Assembly (NCBI GenBank): GCA_030248135.1
Contig: JASANC010005818.1
Span: 94,248 to 158,247 of the forward strand
Direction: 5' to 3'
DNA: 64,000 nt
Source: Theristus sp. LFF4_11
Taxonomy: Eukaryota; Nematoda; Chromadorea; Monhysterida; Xyalidae
A model generated the notes under the pieces. That model did not search any database. It was not told the DNA's origin and worked only from the letters and a program-made list of their open reading frames with translations. Shown piece after piece: positions 41,859-55,099 of this stretch (its first letter is position 1; every line of letters starts with the position of its first letter). The position numbers and the translations under genes are program-made.

Positions 41859-43612
41859 CTTTTATTAACGACCATAATGTGGTTCAATCATAATCGAATG
41901 GTTCCGGCTTATTATGGGTTATGACAATGGAATCATTAGTCCGTTGGAATATACTGAAATGCAAACTCATGCGTGATGTGACATTCTTTCATGTATTGAT
42001 GAAACAGTTTGGTGGTCAAGTTAGACTGATATTTTTGGGTGTTACGTGTTAAATTCCACCGAAAAGTTGGCGAGTTCGCCAAAAAATTAGCTGTAAAACA
42101 AACATAACTGGGCCAATTTATGTGCGACACGTCATTAACAATAACACACTCCGACGAAATCATTTGTATCGTATGTATTTTCATGTTCCGGTGTTTTTGA
42201 TTGTTACTTTGTGTTTGTGCACAACGGTCTGACAACGCATAAACTATTGCAAATACTGAAAAACTGATTATAGTTTTTTTTCGCAAAACGTTACACGACT
42301 GTTTAGGTAAAAATGGATTGAGAAAAAGTGTTTCGTAGTGCGTAGTATTAAAAAACTTCTTTCAAAGTACTTCTTCAAAATATGAGTCCGCTTTGGTGCA
42401 ACCAGTCGGCCGTAAGAGCCAATTACTTTTGTTATGTTTTTTGGGACACCCTGTATCTAATGTAAATGGCTCCTAGTTTGACATGTCGGTGTTTTAAAAC
42501 AAAAAACAGTTTGCATAAAATGATAACATGGATATAACTCGGGAACACAAAAAACACGAAATGGTTCATCTAAAAACTGCGGGCAAACAAGCCGACAGAT
42601 ACTAAAAAAACGAGCATGTGCCGTAACTCGCAGTTCGCACACATCTCCGAATACAAACATAAAGTGACAAACATTCTGTTCTGCCTGGTGTCCGTCGCAC
42701 TGACGAGCCAGGGGGCACCGCGGTATGCGTCTACCTGGCGAAACCGCAAACAGCGAACTTCATGTATTGTGCGGTTCGGTAAAAATCTCCGAGAATGAAC
42801 TAGAAAAGATTTAGTTTCCACGTTTTTGTTAAATACTGCACACTGCTAAAAGTTATTTGAATTTCTGGACCAGATCTGACAAGCAGTCAGCACTTGAAAA
42901 GTAAAAATAACATTTTCTAAATAAACAATTTCAAATGTTATATGGTAGCGAAGCTGAGCATTTAATGTTAGTGTTATCAAGCATGCAAACACACGAGATA
43001 CCATCACTAACATCTATCGCCAGCAACCACAGCGTGTAGAGTATGCAGGATTTTCGCAGGCAAAGCATAAGCGTCACGTCACGTGCGCCCAATGTTTATC
43101 CATGACATGACTCATTTTGCGATCACCGATCGCATCCCATAATTAGTTACTGAAATTCAATGGGGGAAGAAACAGGCGTACACATGAATGCAAGTGCAAT
43201 GCAACATACAAGCAAGCAACGCCAATTTATTAAAAAATCATATGGCATGTTGGACAGACGGAATGGTTGGCAAAGTTGGAACGCGTTGTTGGCGATGTTC
43301 GACAAGCATGTCCGTAAAATTAAGCATGGCAATAACAGTAAGATCGTAACGTAACCACAAAAAAATGTTATGGTTCAGCTTCATAAAATACAATACATGT
43401 TGAAAGTTATGTTGCTGAAAATGACGACACACAGAACATGCATACATGAAGTCACCTAGCAACAAAGTGAGCTAACTCCCGCGCGCAATTAGCATTTTCA
43501 AGGTAACCAAACGGCTTACTACACCGTGGTAGTGTGTGAACGCGATGTATTATAGAGTATCTAGACATACTAATTTTAAAATTATGCGTGCACCCACAGC
43601 AGTAGTTATCGG
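41859..43612. other. Gene-free DNA upstream of the ATP10-type gene
   Basis: AT-rich, with only short chance ORFs (for example 41936-42286 on the minus strand). The ATP10 promoter should lie near 41860-42000, but I see no convincing core elements. Confidence 0.35.
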
Positions 43613-44405
43613 TAGGATTGGTAAAAAACCGGTTTTTTATATTTCCAGGAAAAAAACGGTTTCTTTTCCGTTTTAAAACCGTTTTAAAACCATAAAAAAC
43701 CGAATGTTTTCCAGCTCCTAAACTTATCAGAACTTGGCATCTTGAACTCAAAATAGGAAATACATCAAAATTAGTGATTTTGAGCAGCGTAAAATGCTGT
43801 TTTCGGGCATACATACAACCAACCCTTTTTTTGCCACCCAATGCTACCCAATTTTTTGTTTCAAATGAAATCAATTTCGCTTTTATTTGTTTTCAGGGCA
43901 GCACGTCCAATAAATTGAAAACAAAGACTGTGCAGTGACCGTGTAGGTGTGGGGAGCGGGGAGTGACGGTTGCAAGGAGACCGGATAGCTGACCCCGATT
44001 AGGGGGCAAAATTTGCAGAACTGCAAAGTGAAACCGGTAGCGGATTGCGTTCGAAAAATAACATTTCATCAGTCACCCTTTGCAAATCGACCACATCGTC
44101 AGTCAGTCTGCATATGCACTTAGTTTAGCAGTCACCTTGTCTTCATCGTATTTCACTTGACCCTTGCCACAAAAGCTTCTGCAAAATGATGCTTCACCAG
44201 TTCAGTTCGACACAGTTCACTGCACCGTTTTTTCAAAAATATAATTTCACATTTTATCAATCAAACGAAGAATTGTGATTTTTGACCATGAAGTTTATAA
44301 AAATTTTTAAGGTAAAAAACCGATTCTTTATTTTTTCAGAAAAAAAACTGAAAAAACCGGTTTTAAAACGGAAAAGAAACCGTTTTTTTTCCTGTGCCAA
44401 CCCTA
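43613..44405. mobile_element. hAT-like MITE
   Basis: A 793-bp element with inverted ends TAGGATTGGTAAAAAACCGG and, at the right, AAACCG...GTGCCAACCCTA. The flanks GTTATCGG (43605-43612) and GTTATCAG (44406-44413) form an 8-bp target duplication with one mismatch, as expected for hAT elements. The ends are made of AAACCGGTTTT-type palindromes. No transposase ORF. Confidence 0.8.
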
Positions 44406-44526
44406 GTTATCAGGTCGATCAATGCTTCTTGAAATTAACGTTTTCTACCATAAATATTTCATTTCACACAAGAACTCAGTTGAAATAAGACCATCAATCT
44501 TAAACGTCAACTGATCATCAATCTTA

Positions 44527-44701
44527 GTCACCTCATGGCCTGGTGGTAGCGCGCTAGACTATTGTGTGTGCGTTCGGGGGATCGAGCCCCGCCGAAAGGT
44601 ATATAGGCACTTATTGACAGAGAAAACTCGATGGGCACCCTACTCGACGACGCACGCTTTTCTGATCGCCTAAAATCCCAACAAAAACAAAACAAAAACA
44701 G
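44527..44701 (+). mobile_element. tRNA-derived SINE (family 2)
   Basis: tRNA-like head with A box TGGCCTGGTGGTAGCGCGC and B box GGGATCGAGCCCC. A body of about 100 bp follows, containing ATATAGGCACTTATTGACAG and ACTCGATGGGCACCC, ending in an A-rich tail (AACAAAAACAAAACAAAAAC). The head and body differ from the SINE at 18068-18298. It is not a tRNA gene: the acceptor stem does not close and the sequence continues into the body. Confidence 0.7.
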
Positions 44702-46499
44702 ATTTGTCAAATGATAAAAACATTCATGTCATACATGGAGGTTGTAATAACTAAAAAGCTACATTGCATAACTCTGATAACATTTTAATGTTCGTTTTTA
44801 AAACTTACAAAGTGAAAAGCATGGCATTTTGAATCTGGAATGGGAACATGGACTAAGATTTTAGGAGTTCTCCTAAATTTTATTTGTGTCCGTGACACCT
44901 ATTCATGTAGTTGTTAAAATTCTGATTTTGTAATACGAAAAAAACGGTTTCAGATATAATGGAGAAAATAATAAGTGACCAACAGCAAGTTGAAACATAG
45001 TTTCGCGAACAGATTTACGGACATAAAAATAACATAGACAAATACAAATGCGACGCCACGAGAGATATTCAAAGGTTCAATACATTTGACAACGCGACAA
45101 CAGTGACAAAAATCAGCCAGTCATAAAAATAGACACTGCATACACTGTGACGCTGCCAAACTCAAATAAGTATGTGAAAGTAAAATATACATACAAAGGA
45201 TGGCCACACGTGACTGCGTTGTGCGACAATGCGTGCGCGTGAAAAGACAGGCAAAATAAAATAATCAAACGCAATGTTCAGTGGAAAACATGACTGAGAC
45301 AACAGCAACAGCACATCGTGTGTTCGCTCGCGGCCTGTGGTGAAACGCAGAGGTAACAGTCTGAAACTGAAAAAAACGAGCATTTGTACTGGCTTCTGAG
45401 CACGGTAAAAGTTGACGACTCAAAAGTTCATTAGAATGCGGCAGCAATGAAATGAAGACAAAGAGTCGTCCAGATAGCCTGAACGTGTTTTTTATCCAGC
45501 AATGCATTCCCAGTTGCAACCGAACGAACGGGCGACTGGAAAAGCAGCTGACTAACTGATTGGCATTGTTTGTGTGAATGCGAGGATTGTGGCCAGGGCT
45601 GCTAGGCAACTTGTATCGACTTTGATCACGTGAAAACTTTCAAAAAGCATTCGCTTCATGGCAGCGGAAACAATAGGTTAAAACAGCGGAACCAAAATGA
45701 ATAACGAGTTTTTTCAGTTTCACTAACAATTTAAGTTTTGTGCTGAAAAGAAATTGAGCTAGAAACAACCAAAAAAATGCAAACTTGAATTGAACAGCGG
45801 ACTAAATATAGAACGGATTAACGAAGTGTTTTTACCTCAACCTGAATGCAAAGTGTGAGCATGGCCATGAGGCCATCCACAACGAAACCAAGCAAGCTGT
45901 GAGCAAACAGGAGCCACAGGAAAAACATCTATTGTATTGATTACGCTTGGCATCACGCGATGAGTGCATGCGATATTATTTCCAACACAAATGCAAAAAC
46001 ACCAACCGCTTGAAATATGACGAAAAAACGCGGAAATAGGCACACCGTTTTCTGATTCAGATCTGTTCAATTTGTGGTTGTTTGTGCGTAAAACGAGCGA
46101 TATGAAAACTGCTTCGTTTAATGCACAGTTGTTCAACGTTTCTTGTGCTAATGGGTGTTGGGAAAATAAAAACTGAATACAAAAACAAAAAGGACCTTGA
46201 AGATACCAGCGCCGAGGTATAGTAACTACTCGTGTTCATGTTTTGTGCGAATCAGAAAAATCCAGCAACCGAATCAAGCAACAACACTTTTTATTCATTA
46301 TCCTTTCGATCTAACAACAGCTCCAAAACAACACAATATTCTTATCAAATCATGTTTATTATCAAAGTGTTCCATTTCTGATCACCGTGTTTTCTCTAGC
46401 AACATAATAACAACAAAGAGGAGAACATAGTTGTAGTCAGAAGGGGTGTTGAGTTGTGTGCAGACACCAACCAGCAAACCGTGCCAGCACTGCAGCCGC
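44702..46499. other. Gene-free DNA between the SINE and RPS14
   Basis: AT-rich, with only chance ORFs (for example 45265-45609 on the minus strand, no recognisable domain). The 3' UTR of RPS14 must lie just below 46500. No transposon ends were identified. Confidence 0.35.
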
Positions 46500-47431
<932 letters not shown>

Positions 47432-48083
47432 GATTTAAAACGACTTTACGAACACGAAATGCGCTCGGTGGAAATACTAAAAACGAACAGCGACCTTTTC
47501 GTTAAAAACTTGGAATAAACGACACTCAAATTATTAACATGTAAGTAGAACCGTCTGATTGAAATAACAACAGATGATTTCCGCATGACAACAGCCTCAA
47601 TCAAGCAATACAGCCAAACTCGCCAACAATTTCAATTGTCATTTTATTTTTGGTATCAAGCTTTGACTTCAGTCAATCACAGATCACTATTTATACAAGC
47701 AAGTGGAGAACCAATGATGATTTCAATTAACGACAAAAACACAAATGTCACACCACAAAATTCATATTATGACAGAAAAACATTTTTCCGCAAAAAGTAG
47801 CAGAGTGGAAAAGAGAACGAAGCGTTTTCCATAACATTTGCGGAAACAAAAAACAAGGTAGACAAGTGTTAATTTCCTTTTTCGCTGAGCAAAATTGTGA
47901 ATTCAACATTCTTCGTTATCTCATCGTTTTGAATGTTTTAACATTTTGAATTTATATTATTGTAAACTGCATTTGAACCTAATTGCAGGGGAGCGAGCAG
48001 TCAATCAGCTAGTTTAGTTAGACTATAAAGACAAACAGAATGCAAAACGCAACAACGGCTTTGACTCAAAAGAGACTGAGCGA
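47432..48083. other. Intergenic DNA between RPS14 and acylphosphatase
   Basis: AT-rich upstream region of RPS14 and downstream region of the acylphosphatase gene; no gene or repeat recognised. A short pyrimidine-rich stretch near 47400-47420 on the + strand lies in the RPS14 coding start, not in a promoter. Confidence 0.3.
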
Positions 48084-48757
48084 CTAGTGTGACACCGTGA
48101 AATCCTTGAAATCGTACGTTGTAATCTCACGTTCATTGCGAAATTCGGCGCGTTGAATGTGCGACTGTGGACTGCCGGTCGTTTGCAGCCAGACTTTCCT
48201 GCAAAAACGAAACGCATCACGTAAATTTCAATCTGTCGAAAATGAAAACTAACAACGCCAAGACGACCGACTGACATTCGTTCAACATTCGGCTTCTCGC
48301 CCTGCATCTGGCCGAGCACAGTGCTGTGCCTGGTGTTCTTGCACCAACCAACCAACTTTTGCCGTTTGGCTTCGTCAACAGTGTACTTGCGGAAAAACAC
48401 ACCTGAAAAACTGGTTATCATTGGACGAACGTGAAAACGTCGAGCAAGTAGTACATTTACACAGCCGCTGTCTCCAGCGTCCACTGCAGTGTGCCCGCAC
48501 GCACCTTGCACACGGCCGAACACCTCAAACTCGACCGAGAGTCGTGTCACGGTCGCCATGGGTGTGTGTGCGCTGCTGTCCAAGTGCACAGCAGTGCTGC
48601 CGGTGCTCCAGTGACTCGTGACCGTTCGTCTGTACAGCAGCAACGTGACGCCGGTGGTGAGAGCAGCGAGCAACAGAGCACACGTGCAGAATGGCACTGC
48701 ACAGCGGCGGTAGTGGTGTGCACGTGGCGCGCGATGCACGTTCATACGGACACGCAC
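48084..48757 (-). CDS. Acylphosphatase, with possible N-terminal membrane-anchor extension
   Basis: Small enzyme hydrolysing carboxyl-phosphate bonds of acyl phosphates. Exons are 48505-48757 (or from ATG 48559), 48276-48402 and 48084-48198, joined in phase. The core has VEFEVFGRVQGVFFRKYTVD with the catalytic Arg, VGWCKNTRHSTVLGQMQGE with the catalytic Asn, WLQTTGSPQSHIQRAEF and a closing TYDFKDFTVSH. Starting at 48559 gives 98 residues, the normal family length. The same frame stays open to an ATG at 48757, adding 66 residues with a basic start and a strong hydrophobic stretch (FCTCALLLAALTTGVTLLLY), which would make a 164-residue type II membrane form. Which start is used cannot be told from sequence; the short start is the conservative choice. 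Confidence 0.9.
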
Positions 48758-49025
48758 GCCCGCCGGCTAGCACAGCGTGCCGCTGCAAGCAACTGCACAT
48801 TCAAATCAACCACAAATCAACCGATGCCACATGGTTCACTATTTTTTGAACACCAACAAAACAGAACCGAACACAAACACCCTGAAATCCACAAGGAAAA
48901 ACGGTATGTCCCACATCACCAGTCGAGGGACCAGGTCGCAGCCGCAACCAATAAAAGACACACATTAGAAAATGACAGCCGACAAGACAAGTAATACTTT
49001 TTTTGCTTCCACGACACGGCAAAGC

Positions 49026-49080
49026 ACAACAACACACAGGAACAACAACAACAACAACAAATAATAATAATAATAATAAT
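49026..49080. repeat. Microsatellite, AAC and AAT trinucleotides
   Basis: Consecutive AAC repeats run directly into AAT repeats (about 49040-49080). It lies between the acylphosphatase start and the 3' end of the calcipressin gene, in a stretch (48758-49297) that otherwise shows no gene. Confidence 0.85.
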
Positions 49081-49297
49081 GAGACACAGCCAAGTTTGCA
49101 TTTTTTTCGGAAAATAAGCAATAAAATCAAGGAGACCAGAATAGAAAGTCAGGACAATCAAAAGTCGGAGAGTGTGCAAATTACAAAGTGCGACACGATC
49201 ATACCCGGCTAAAATAATTTGAATACGTTTGAATTGGATTGAATAGAATTTTCTCCCAAACAAGCGATAGCAAGAACATCAACGAGCTTGGTTGGGG

Positions 49298-50631
49298 TTA
49301 CGAGTTTCGGTCAGTTTGTCGCCGTGCCGGACAGGGTGTGTGAGGGATTTTAGCAGGTCTCGGAACCAGGCGACCAACACCGTACGGCGAATATGGGTGC
49401 TCTTCATCTTTGCTTGGGTAAACCACAATCGCAGGTGTGTGCTCTGTTGCAGGCTGAAAAAGAATTGAGTAAGATAAAGCTCGTGCTCTAATAAAGCTCG
49501 TAGTAAGATAAAGCTAAATCCTGCTCACGATACGATACCCAATTGAAGTTGCACTGCTGTGCCATTCTTTCAATGCTCCACGTTGTCGTTGTTTCTCTCA
49601 CAAAAACACAAAAGAAATTTGCAAACAGCTTATAATTGCCGAACTTCCACTATTTGCAACGAAGCACAACCGCCAGTTCACTCATAGCACACAACACCGA
49701 CCGACCTGCAACTCGTGCACACTGTCCGGCTCAGCGAACGCAGCCAAGCGTGCAATCAGCTCAAAGTTGATCACCGGCGCTGCTTCTGGCGCCGACTCCC
49801 AACCAACCGGCGGCGATGCTGGTGGACTGATCAAGAACAGCTTCTCCAGAGGCGGCAATGCCAGACGATTCGCTGAGTCGTCTGGGTGGTCCTCGTCGGT
49901 AATCTGACACAAAAGCAATGTTTGTGACTTGCCAAAGATAATGAGCCAGCAAACGTTGCAGGTCCAGCTAAACTCAAATTGCAAAGTCAAATGTGTTAGT
50001 TTACAATCTGCCACGCAAATCTTCCACTCGATTGGTTGCATAGAGCTGATGAAACCTGAACCAATCCGTGGACCAACTGACAAGCAGCCAACCAGCTGCT
50101 TGGTTATCATCATTAACAGTTTGTAATGGAATGGAATGAGTTGCCGCGAAGCAGCACACCTGCGCGAAGAAGCACCGCAGCGGCTGGCCCCGGAAGAGTC
50201 GCATGTCGCAGTGCAGCCGTGCGGCCGTGGTCGTCTGCGGACACGTGAACGTCACACGGACTCGCTTGAAGCTGCGGAAGTACTCGAAACGCATGTGAGA
50301 GTCGAACTCGCCGAACAACGACTGCAGTTCTTGCTGCACAGATCAACAGAAATGCGCTAGTCGTACATTTATTATGGACTTCAGTGTTGCAACAGTGCCT
50401 GCACTACAACCTATCTAATGTGATCTATCTGTCCATGAGATGTCGAGTTCAACCAAATGTCCAGTGCGCACACACCCTGGCGTCACTCTCTTCACTGAAC
50501 ACTGCCAACGGCACGTTGGTGACAATCAAGGACGTCGGCAGGTCGGACACGTCGTTCAACGAGTAGAACTCAAGGTCGGCAGTCTCCTGCACCGCGTCCG
50601 CCTCGCTCGGTGCGTTCTCGTTTGTGCTCAT
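49298..50631 (-). CDS. Calcipressin / regulator of calcineurin
   Basis: RCAN family inhibitor and modulator of the Ca2+/calmodulin phosphatase calcineurin. Exons are 50476-50631, 50160-50333, 49706-49903 and 49298-49453, each joined in phase 0, giving 227 residues. The N-terminal RRM-like part has DLPTSLIVTNVPLAVFSEES and FRSFKRVRVTFTCPQ, ending LRCFFAQ. Exon 3 carries the family signature FLISPPASPPVGW. The last exon has a PAIVVY sequence that fits a PxIxIT-type calcineurin docking site, and a Pro/Arg-rich end. It is a neighbour of KANSL2 on the same strand, about 300 bp downstream of it. Complete by all visible criteria. Confidence 0.95.
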
Positions 50632-50931
50632 ACTTATTGCTATAACGCTGAACAATCATGTAATTTTCTGCTAACATAACACACGAGGTATCAGATGCGG
50701 TTAACAATACAATGCCATGGGAAATAAATGGCAAATCGGTGGCAGTGAGCACCACACAACATGAATATCATATCCACACGCCCGTTCAAAACGTTTATCT
50801 CTTTCCCATTTCTGTTCTTAAGCTATAAAACGACAAAGAACATCAACAAAAAACATTGCGCAGGTTTTTCCAGTTTGAAATAACTTTTGGCATAACAACA
50901 ACGACACAACGCATCATTCGTGCACGGTTTC

Positions 50932-53900
50932 TCAACTGCGGCTACCATCGGCGGTGGACTGTTCTTGATGAGTTGAGCTGTAACAATGCGCTTGCTCTGC
51001 ATGTGACTCTTTGATCGAGAACTCTTCAACAATTCCCTTCACGGCGAGTGCATCGAGTGCGCCAGAAGTGGCACACAAAAGTGTCGGCTGAGCCAACGGC
51101 AACAGTTCGTCTGTGAGCTGAGCGCACTGCGCAGTGTTGGTCTCGATTCGACTGCATTCAGCCAGTTCGGCAGCAGAAGGAGCACACCGAACAACCTCTG
51201 CCTCAATTTCACCGTGTGCACCATGCTTCATTGTTGCGTCCTGCTCTTGCTCGGCCAATGTGCGTGCGGAGTCCAGTTGTGTTGCGTCTGCCACTGACGC
51301 GCTGGCGCACAATGGCTCGTTGTCTCCGCCGGTTTCTTGACGCTCTTCCTTTTTTGCAGACGTTTCTTCTCGCGCCTCTGCTTCACTCCCATCATCACCA
51401 GTTTCACAAGTGGGCGTTTCCGGTTTGCCAGTCGTCTCACAGTTTTTGTCGTCAGTATCGGTTTCATTTTTGTCTTCTGTTTCGATTTCTTTGGCCTTTG
51501 ACAGAAAAAATGGTTAAAAATGCTCAATGGTGGTTTTGTGTGCACATAAAGTTCAAAACGCCAACCAACCGAGAGCACGCGCTTGTGTTCTTCTGTGAGC
51601 GACAGTGTATGCATGCCCATGGCGTCCTCGACAACAGGAGCATGCAGCCAGCAGCAGTGCAATGCAGACTCCACAGGCAGCAGCACCTCGCGACACGCCC
51701 GTCCGTCCGTGCCGTCGTGCTGACAACTCGTGAACAACACTTGCGAGCTGTCGCATAAAATATCTGAAAACAGAAACACTTGAATTCCCGAATTATAATA
51801 AAACTAAGCGACTAGCACAACAAATGTTATGTTTTGCCCAGAGAGCTGTCGCATAAAATATCTGAAAACAGAAACACTTGAATTATAATAAAACTAAGCG
51901 ACTAGCACAACAAATGCAACGCAAACCAGTTATCTGAATTCAAAAGCTAGAGTGCTCACTGCTTCATTGCATAATGAATTGTAAAAAGTATTCGATGCAG
52001 GGGAACATACGAATTTTGCAGTATTTTGACGCAGGCAACGGCGGCTGAGTACAACGTTCTCTCATTGCTGTTGTTTCTTTATGTTCCGTTGCTTGACCTT
52101 CGAATGTGTTTGATTCATTTTGTAGAGCACCATCGAATTCGAAGGCGCATACAGATCTGCAATAAACGCCACGCAAACAGTCGTGATCGACCACGATAGG
52201 AGTGTTTACTGATTGTATCAACTGCATCAATCATCTCAACCAAGCATGCCCACAAGCACTGACTCACCGAGTAGCCTGGTTCGATGTCGGTGACTGTGGC
52301 CCCGCCCCCGTTGCGAGTGCTTTGCGTTTGCTGACATACTGCTCGTGCAGCAGTGCGTGCGGTGCACTCCGCTTGCGGTAGCGCCGCTGCGTGCGTCGTC
52401 TGCGCTCTGCCTTCAGGTGCGCCCAAGATGTCCGATTTGACTCTTTCTGAGCATGCACGCTCGGCAGTAGCAACGCTTTCTTCAAGCCACCGGCTTCGTT
52501 GGCGGCACCTACAATGTCACCCAAATAAGCCGCCAATGTTCACACAAAACGGAGGCTTTAAAAAATCTGCGCGTTTCCTGCAAAAAAGATACACAGTGAT
52601 TGTGGACACTACAGCCAGAAAAGAACGGCTACAGTTTCTCGGACCGACTTTCAAGTTCTGCCCGCAGACGCGCCCGGTATTTCGCACGTCTCGTTCGATA
52701 TTTCTGTTGCAGCAAACGGAATGACTCAGAGTAAAGCGTCTGCAAGCGTATCATTTTCTCGCGTGCTGCCACGGCCACTTCTTCCGACGTGTAAGCGCCT
52801 GCATGCCTGCAATTGCACTCGCACGCACTGCCATTCGTTCCCGTTCACACATGACGGTGAGCAGAGAAATCACGTATCAGTGTTGTACCGGAGTGCGTCG
52901 CGAGATTTGTCCATCTCCGGCTCAGACACACAGCCCATGAACTCAACGTTTTTCTCGATTCGTTTTGTTGGTAATTCTTCGTCATCGGAGCTCTCACTGT
53001 AGTAATCTGAACAAAAAAATTCTAAGATGAAACGAATTGTGCTGCCAGCAAAACGAACACCCAATTCGTGACGCGACTGAGTGGCACGTACCGAGCACGG
53101 TGCGCAGCGGCTTGCCAGGCACGCCCTTCGGCAACGCCAGTGGCGACGGCAGTGGCACGGAGTGCGTGTGCGCCTCAGCATTGCTCGTGCCGCCGAGTGC
53201 ACGCACGCTGTAATGGCCAATCGATCGTGCCAGCCAGTCAGCCGTGTCGTGGTGCCGATTGCGGCGTGCTGCGTGACGCCGAACGGCTGTCACCAGGCGC
53301 AGGTGATCCGCACAAAAACTGAAACATCTGCACGACATCGTCACATAATGCACAGCGATTCATTACGTTCACGTCTCAAATTCAGATTATCCGTTGTCCC
53401 ATGTGAAGTCTCCTCACAGACGTAACGACCAAACCACCAAAACTTATCAAAAAGTGATCCCAAACCGGTGATCACGCCACAAATTGTGAGGCGTCGTCGT
53501 TTACCCCTCGTTTGTGAGTTTTGCCTCGCGACGCAGCAGCACATTCGGGCAACGGCGTGCCGTGCGCGAGCTGCTGTAGTTGCAACGGCGGAACCGAGAC
53601 TCTTTGTGCAGCTCGTGCACGTGCCGCAGACAAAACTGCTCGCCCTCGACACGCGACCGGACACATCTGCTCAAATGAAACCAGATGAACACGGCACAAG
53701 GCAAGTCACAGGCAATTCAACACAATTGCAAAAACAAACGCAAAGAAACTGCAATTTTACAAACGGAGTGGTGGAGTGTGGAGAACACTGGTTTGTTGGG
53801 ATTGGGATACGTTTTCGGCACTCTTTACTAATGCATGGCCCTGAACAAAATAAATGGTCAACGAAAAGGAATCAGGCAACATCGAAAACGAATGGTCCTG

Positions 53901-54245
53901 AATGATAACCCAACAGAAAACACTATTTATGACATCGAAAGAACGCTTAAAATTGAACTTGTGGACCATGGAATAGTAGACAGCGCCAAGCTTTCTTGCT
54001 GACCAACGTCGCGAAGTCAAAAACGAAACGAAACGCGAAACGCCGTACTTGCGAGTAGCCCGTTGACAGAAATCGTTGTCTGCCGCCGACTGCATGTGTC
54101 GCGTGTGCGTCTGCTGCATCGAGTGACGCATGGCACGCACAGCAGGCGGCACGCTCGTTGACGCCGCACGGGCACACCAACCAACCACCGCAGTCTTACT
54201 GCTCTCTGCGTTCTCTTGCGGCCCGGTTATCGCCGCTGCGTTCAT
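50932..54245 (-). CDS. KAT8 regulatory NSL complex subunit 2 (KANSL2-like)
   Basis: Nuclear subunit of the NSL histone acetyltransferase complex (family knowledge). Exons: 54049-54245, 53505-53666, 53092-53318, about 52894-53016, about 52640-52818, about 52267-52511, about 52012-52155, about 51575-51767 and 50932 to about 51500. Two Cys/His zinc modules are visible: KCVRSRVEGEQFCLRHVHEL with RRCNYSSSRTARRCPN and GFCADHLRL first; VCAFEFDG, RCTQPPLPASKYCKIHILC and CRE...HCCWLH second. Between them are AYTSEEVAVAAREKMIRLQT and RRYRKRSAPHALLHEQYVSK, characteristic of KANSL2 rather than INO80D. The C-terminus (from 51500) is an acidic Glu/Thr/Asp-rich tail of about 190 residues with no domain. An intron next to the zinc-module exon carries a tandem duplication (51747-51918) that copies a splice acceptor. 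Confidence 0.9.
51747..51918. repeat. Tandem duplication copying a 3' splice site in KANSL2
   Basis: About 51750-51826 and 51849-51916 are near-identical: each contains GCATAAAATATCTGAAAACA, then CTTGAATT..ATAATAAAACT and GCGACTAGCACAACAAATG. On the minus strand the duplicated part includes TTTTCAG followed by the first 19 bases of the exon coding HILCDSS. The outer copy is a decoy acceptor joined to a truncated exon. Confidence 0.85.
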
Positions 54246-54279
54246 GGCACCTGAGAAGCTGAATCAATCTGCATACAAT

Positions 54280-55099
54280 TAGGGTTGGCAAAACATCTTT
54301 TTTTCAAATCGTGGCAAAAAAACATTTTTTTCAAAAATCGTGGTAAAAAACCGTATCTTTACCGGTTAAATTACGGTAATTTTACCGAAAAAAACGAAAG
54401 CCAAAAAGTTGTAAAAGCCCACACATTTTTCGTAGCCGACTGCAAACTTGAATCAGGATTTGTGAAAACAGTTTTCAGAATGCTTTGCTCAAAATATCGA
54501 GCACCAACAAATAAAATAAATTCTGTTTGGGCTTGAAAACCCAAAAGGTCAGCAATAAATCGAACATTTACATTATCTTTTGCTCAATCGTTTATATTCC
54601 ACCAATTACACAGGAAAAAACACAGCGTTTTCACCGGACAGTCTTTGGTCACAATGGACAAACTTTGCTGCAATAATGTATCCAAACCGAATTCAGAGTC
54701 AGTTCAGATCAAAAAGAAAACAAATCAGTAATTGTGTAAGAAAGACAATTTTGACTGACATTTGGAATTTTTGGAATTTTCAGCTCAACTCGGCAGCTCC
54801 AGCCGATTCTTGCACCTCGCTTAACAGTTTTTTTCAAAACATCAGTGTCAATTTCGTGCACAACTAACACAAGACACGTGTAAAGTTGCGAAACGAAGGA
54901 AAAATCGTATAAAAACTCACCGTCCAAAATTGAAAAAACCGGTAAAATACGAAAAAAACGGAAAATACGGAAACGGTCTTTTTCCCATTTTTTTCAAGAC
55001 AGTAATTTTTTGCCCTGGGAAAAAACGCTTGTAAATACGCGTTTTTTACCGGTAAAAAAACCCGGTATTTTTACCATGCCAAGCCAACCCTTTACCATA
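54280..55099. mobile_element. hAT-like MITE
   Basis: Starts TAGGGTTGGCAAAAC and ends near GCCAACCCTTTACCATA. The 8-bp sequence CATACAAT occurs on both sides (54272-54279 and 55100-55107), a perfect hAT-type target duplication. The ends are inverted and rich in ACCGGTAAA palindromes. No transposase ORF. It lies 34 bp upstream of the KANSL2 start codon, so it may have displaced or become part of that promoter. Confidence 0.8.

Noticed and set aside
44529..44600. tRNA gene on the plus strand
   Set aside because: No closing acceptor stem; continues into a body with an A-rich tail, so SINE.
51228..51779. 183-codon minus-strand ORF as a single exon
   Set aside because: It reads through a KANSL2 intron; the zinc-module part is real but the rest changes frame relative to the acidic exon.
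52115..52426. 103-codon minus-strand ORF in KANSL2
   Set aside because: Alternative frame of the exon that in the neighbouring frame encodes the conserved RRYRKRSAPHALLHEQ segment.
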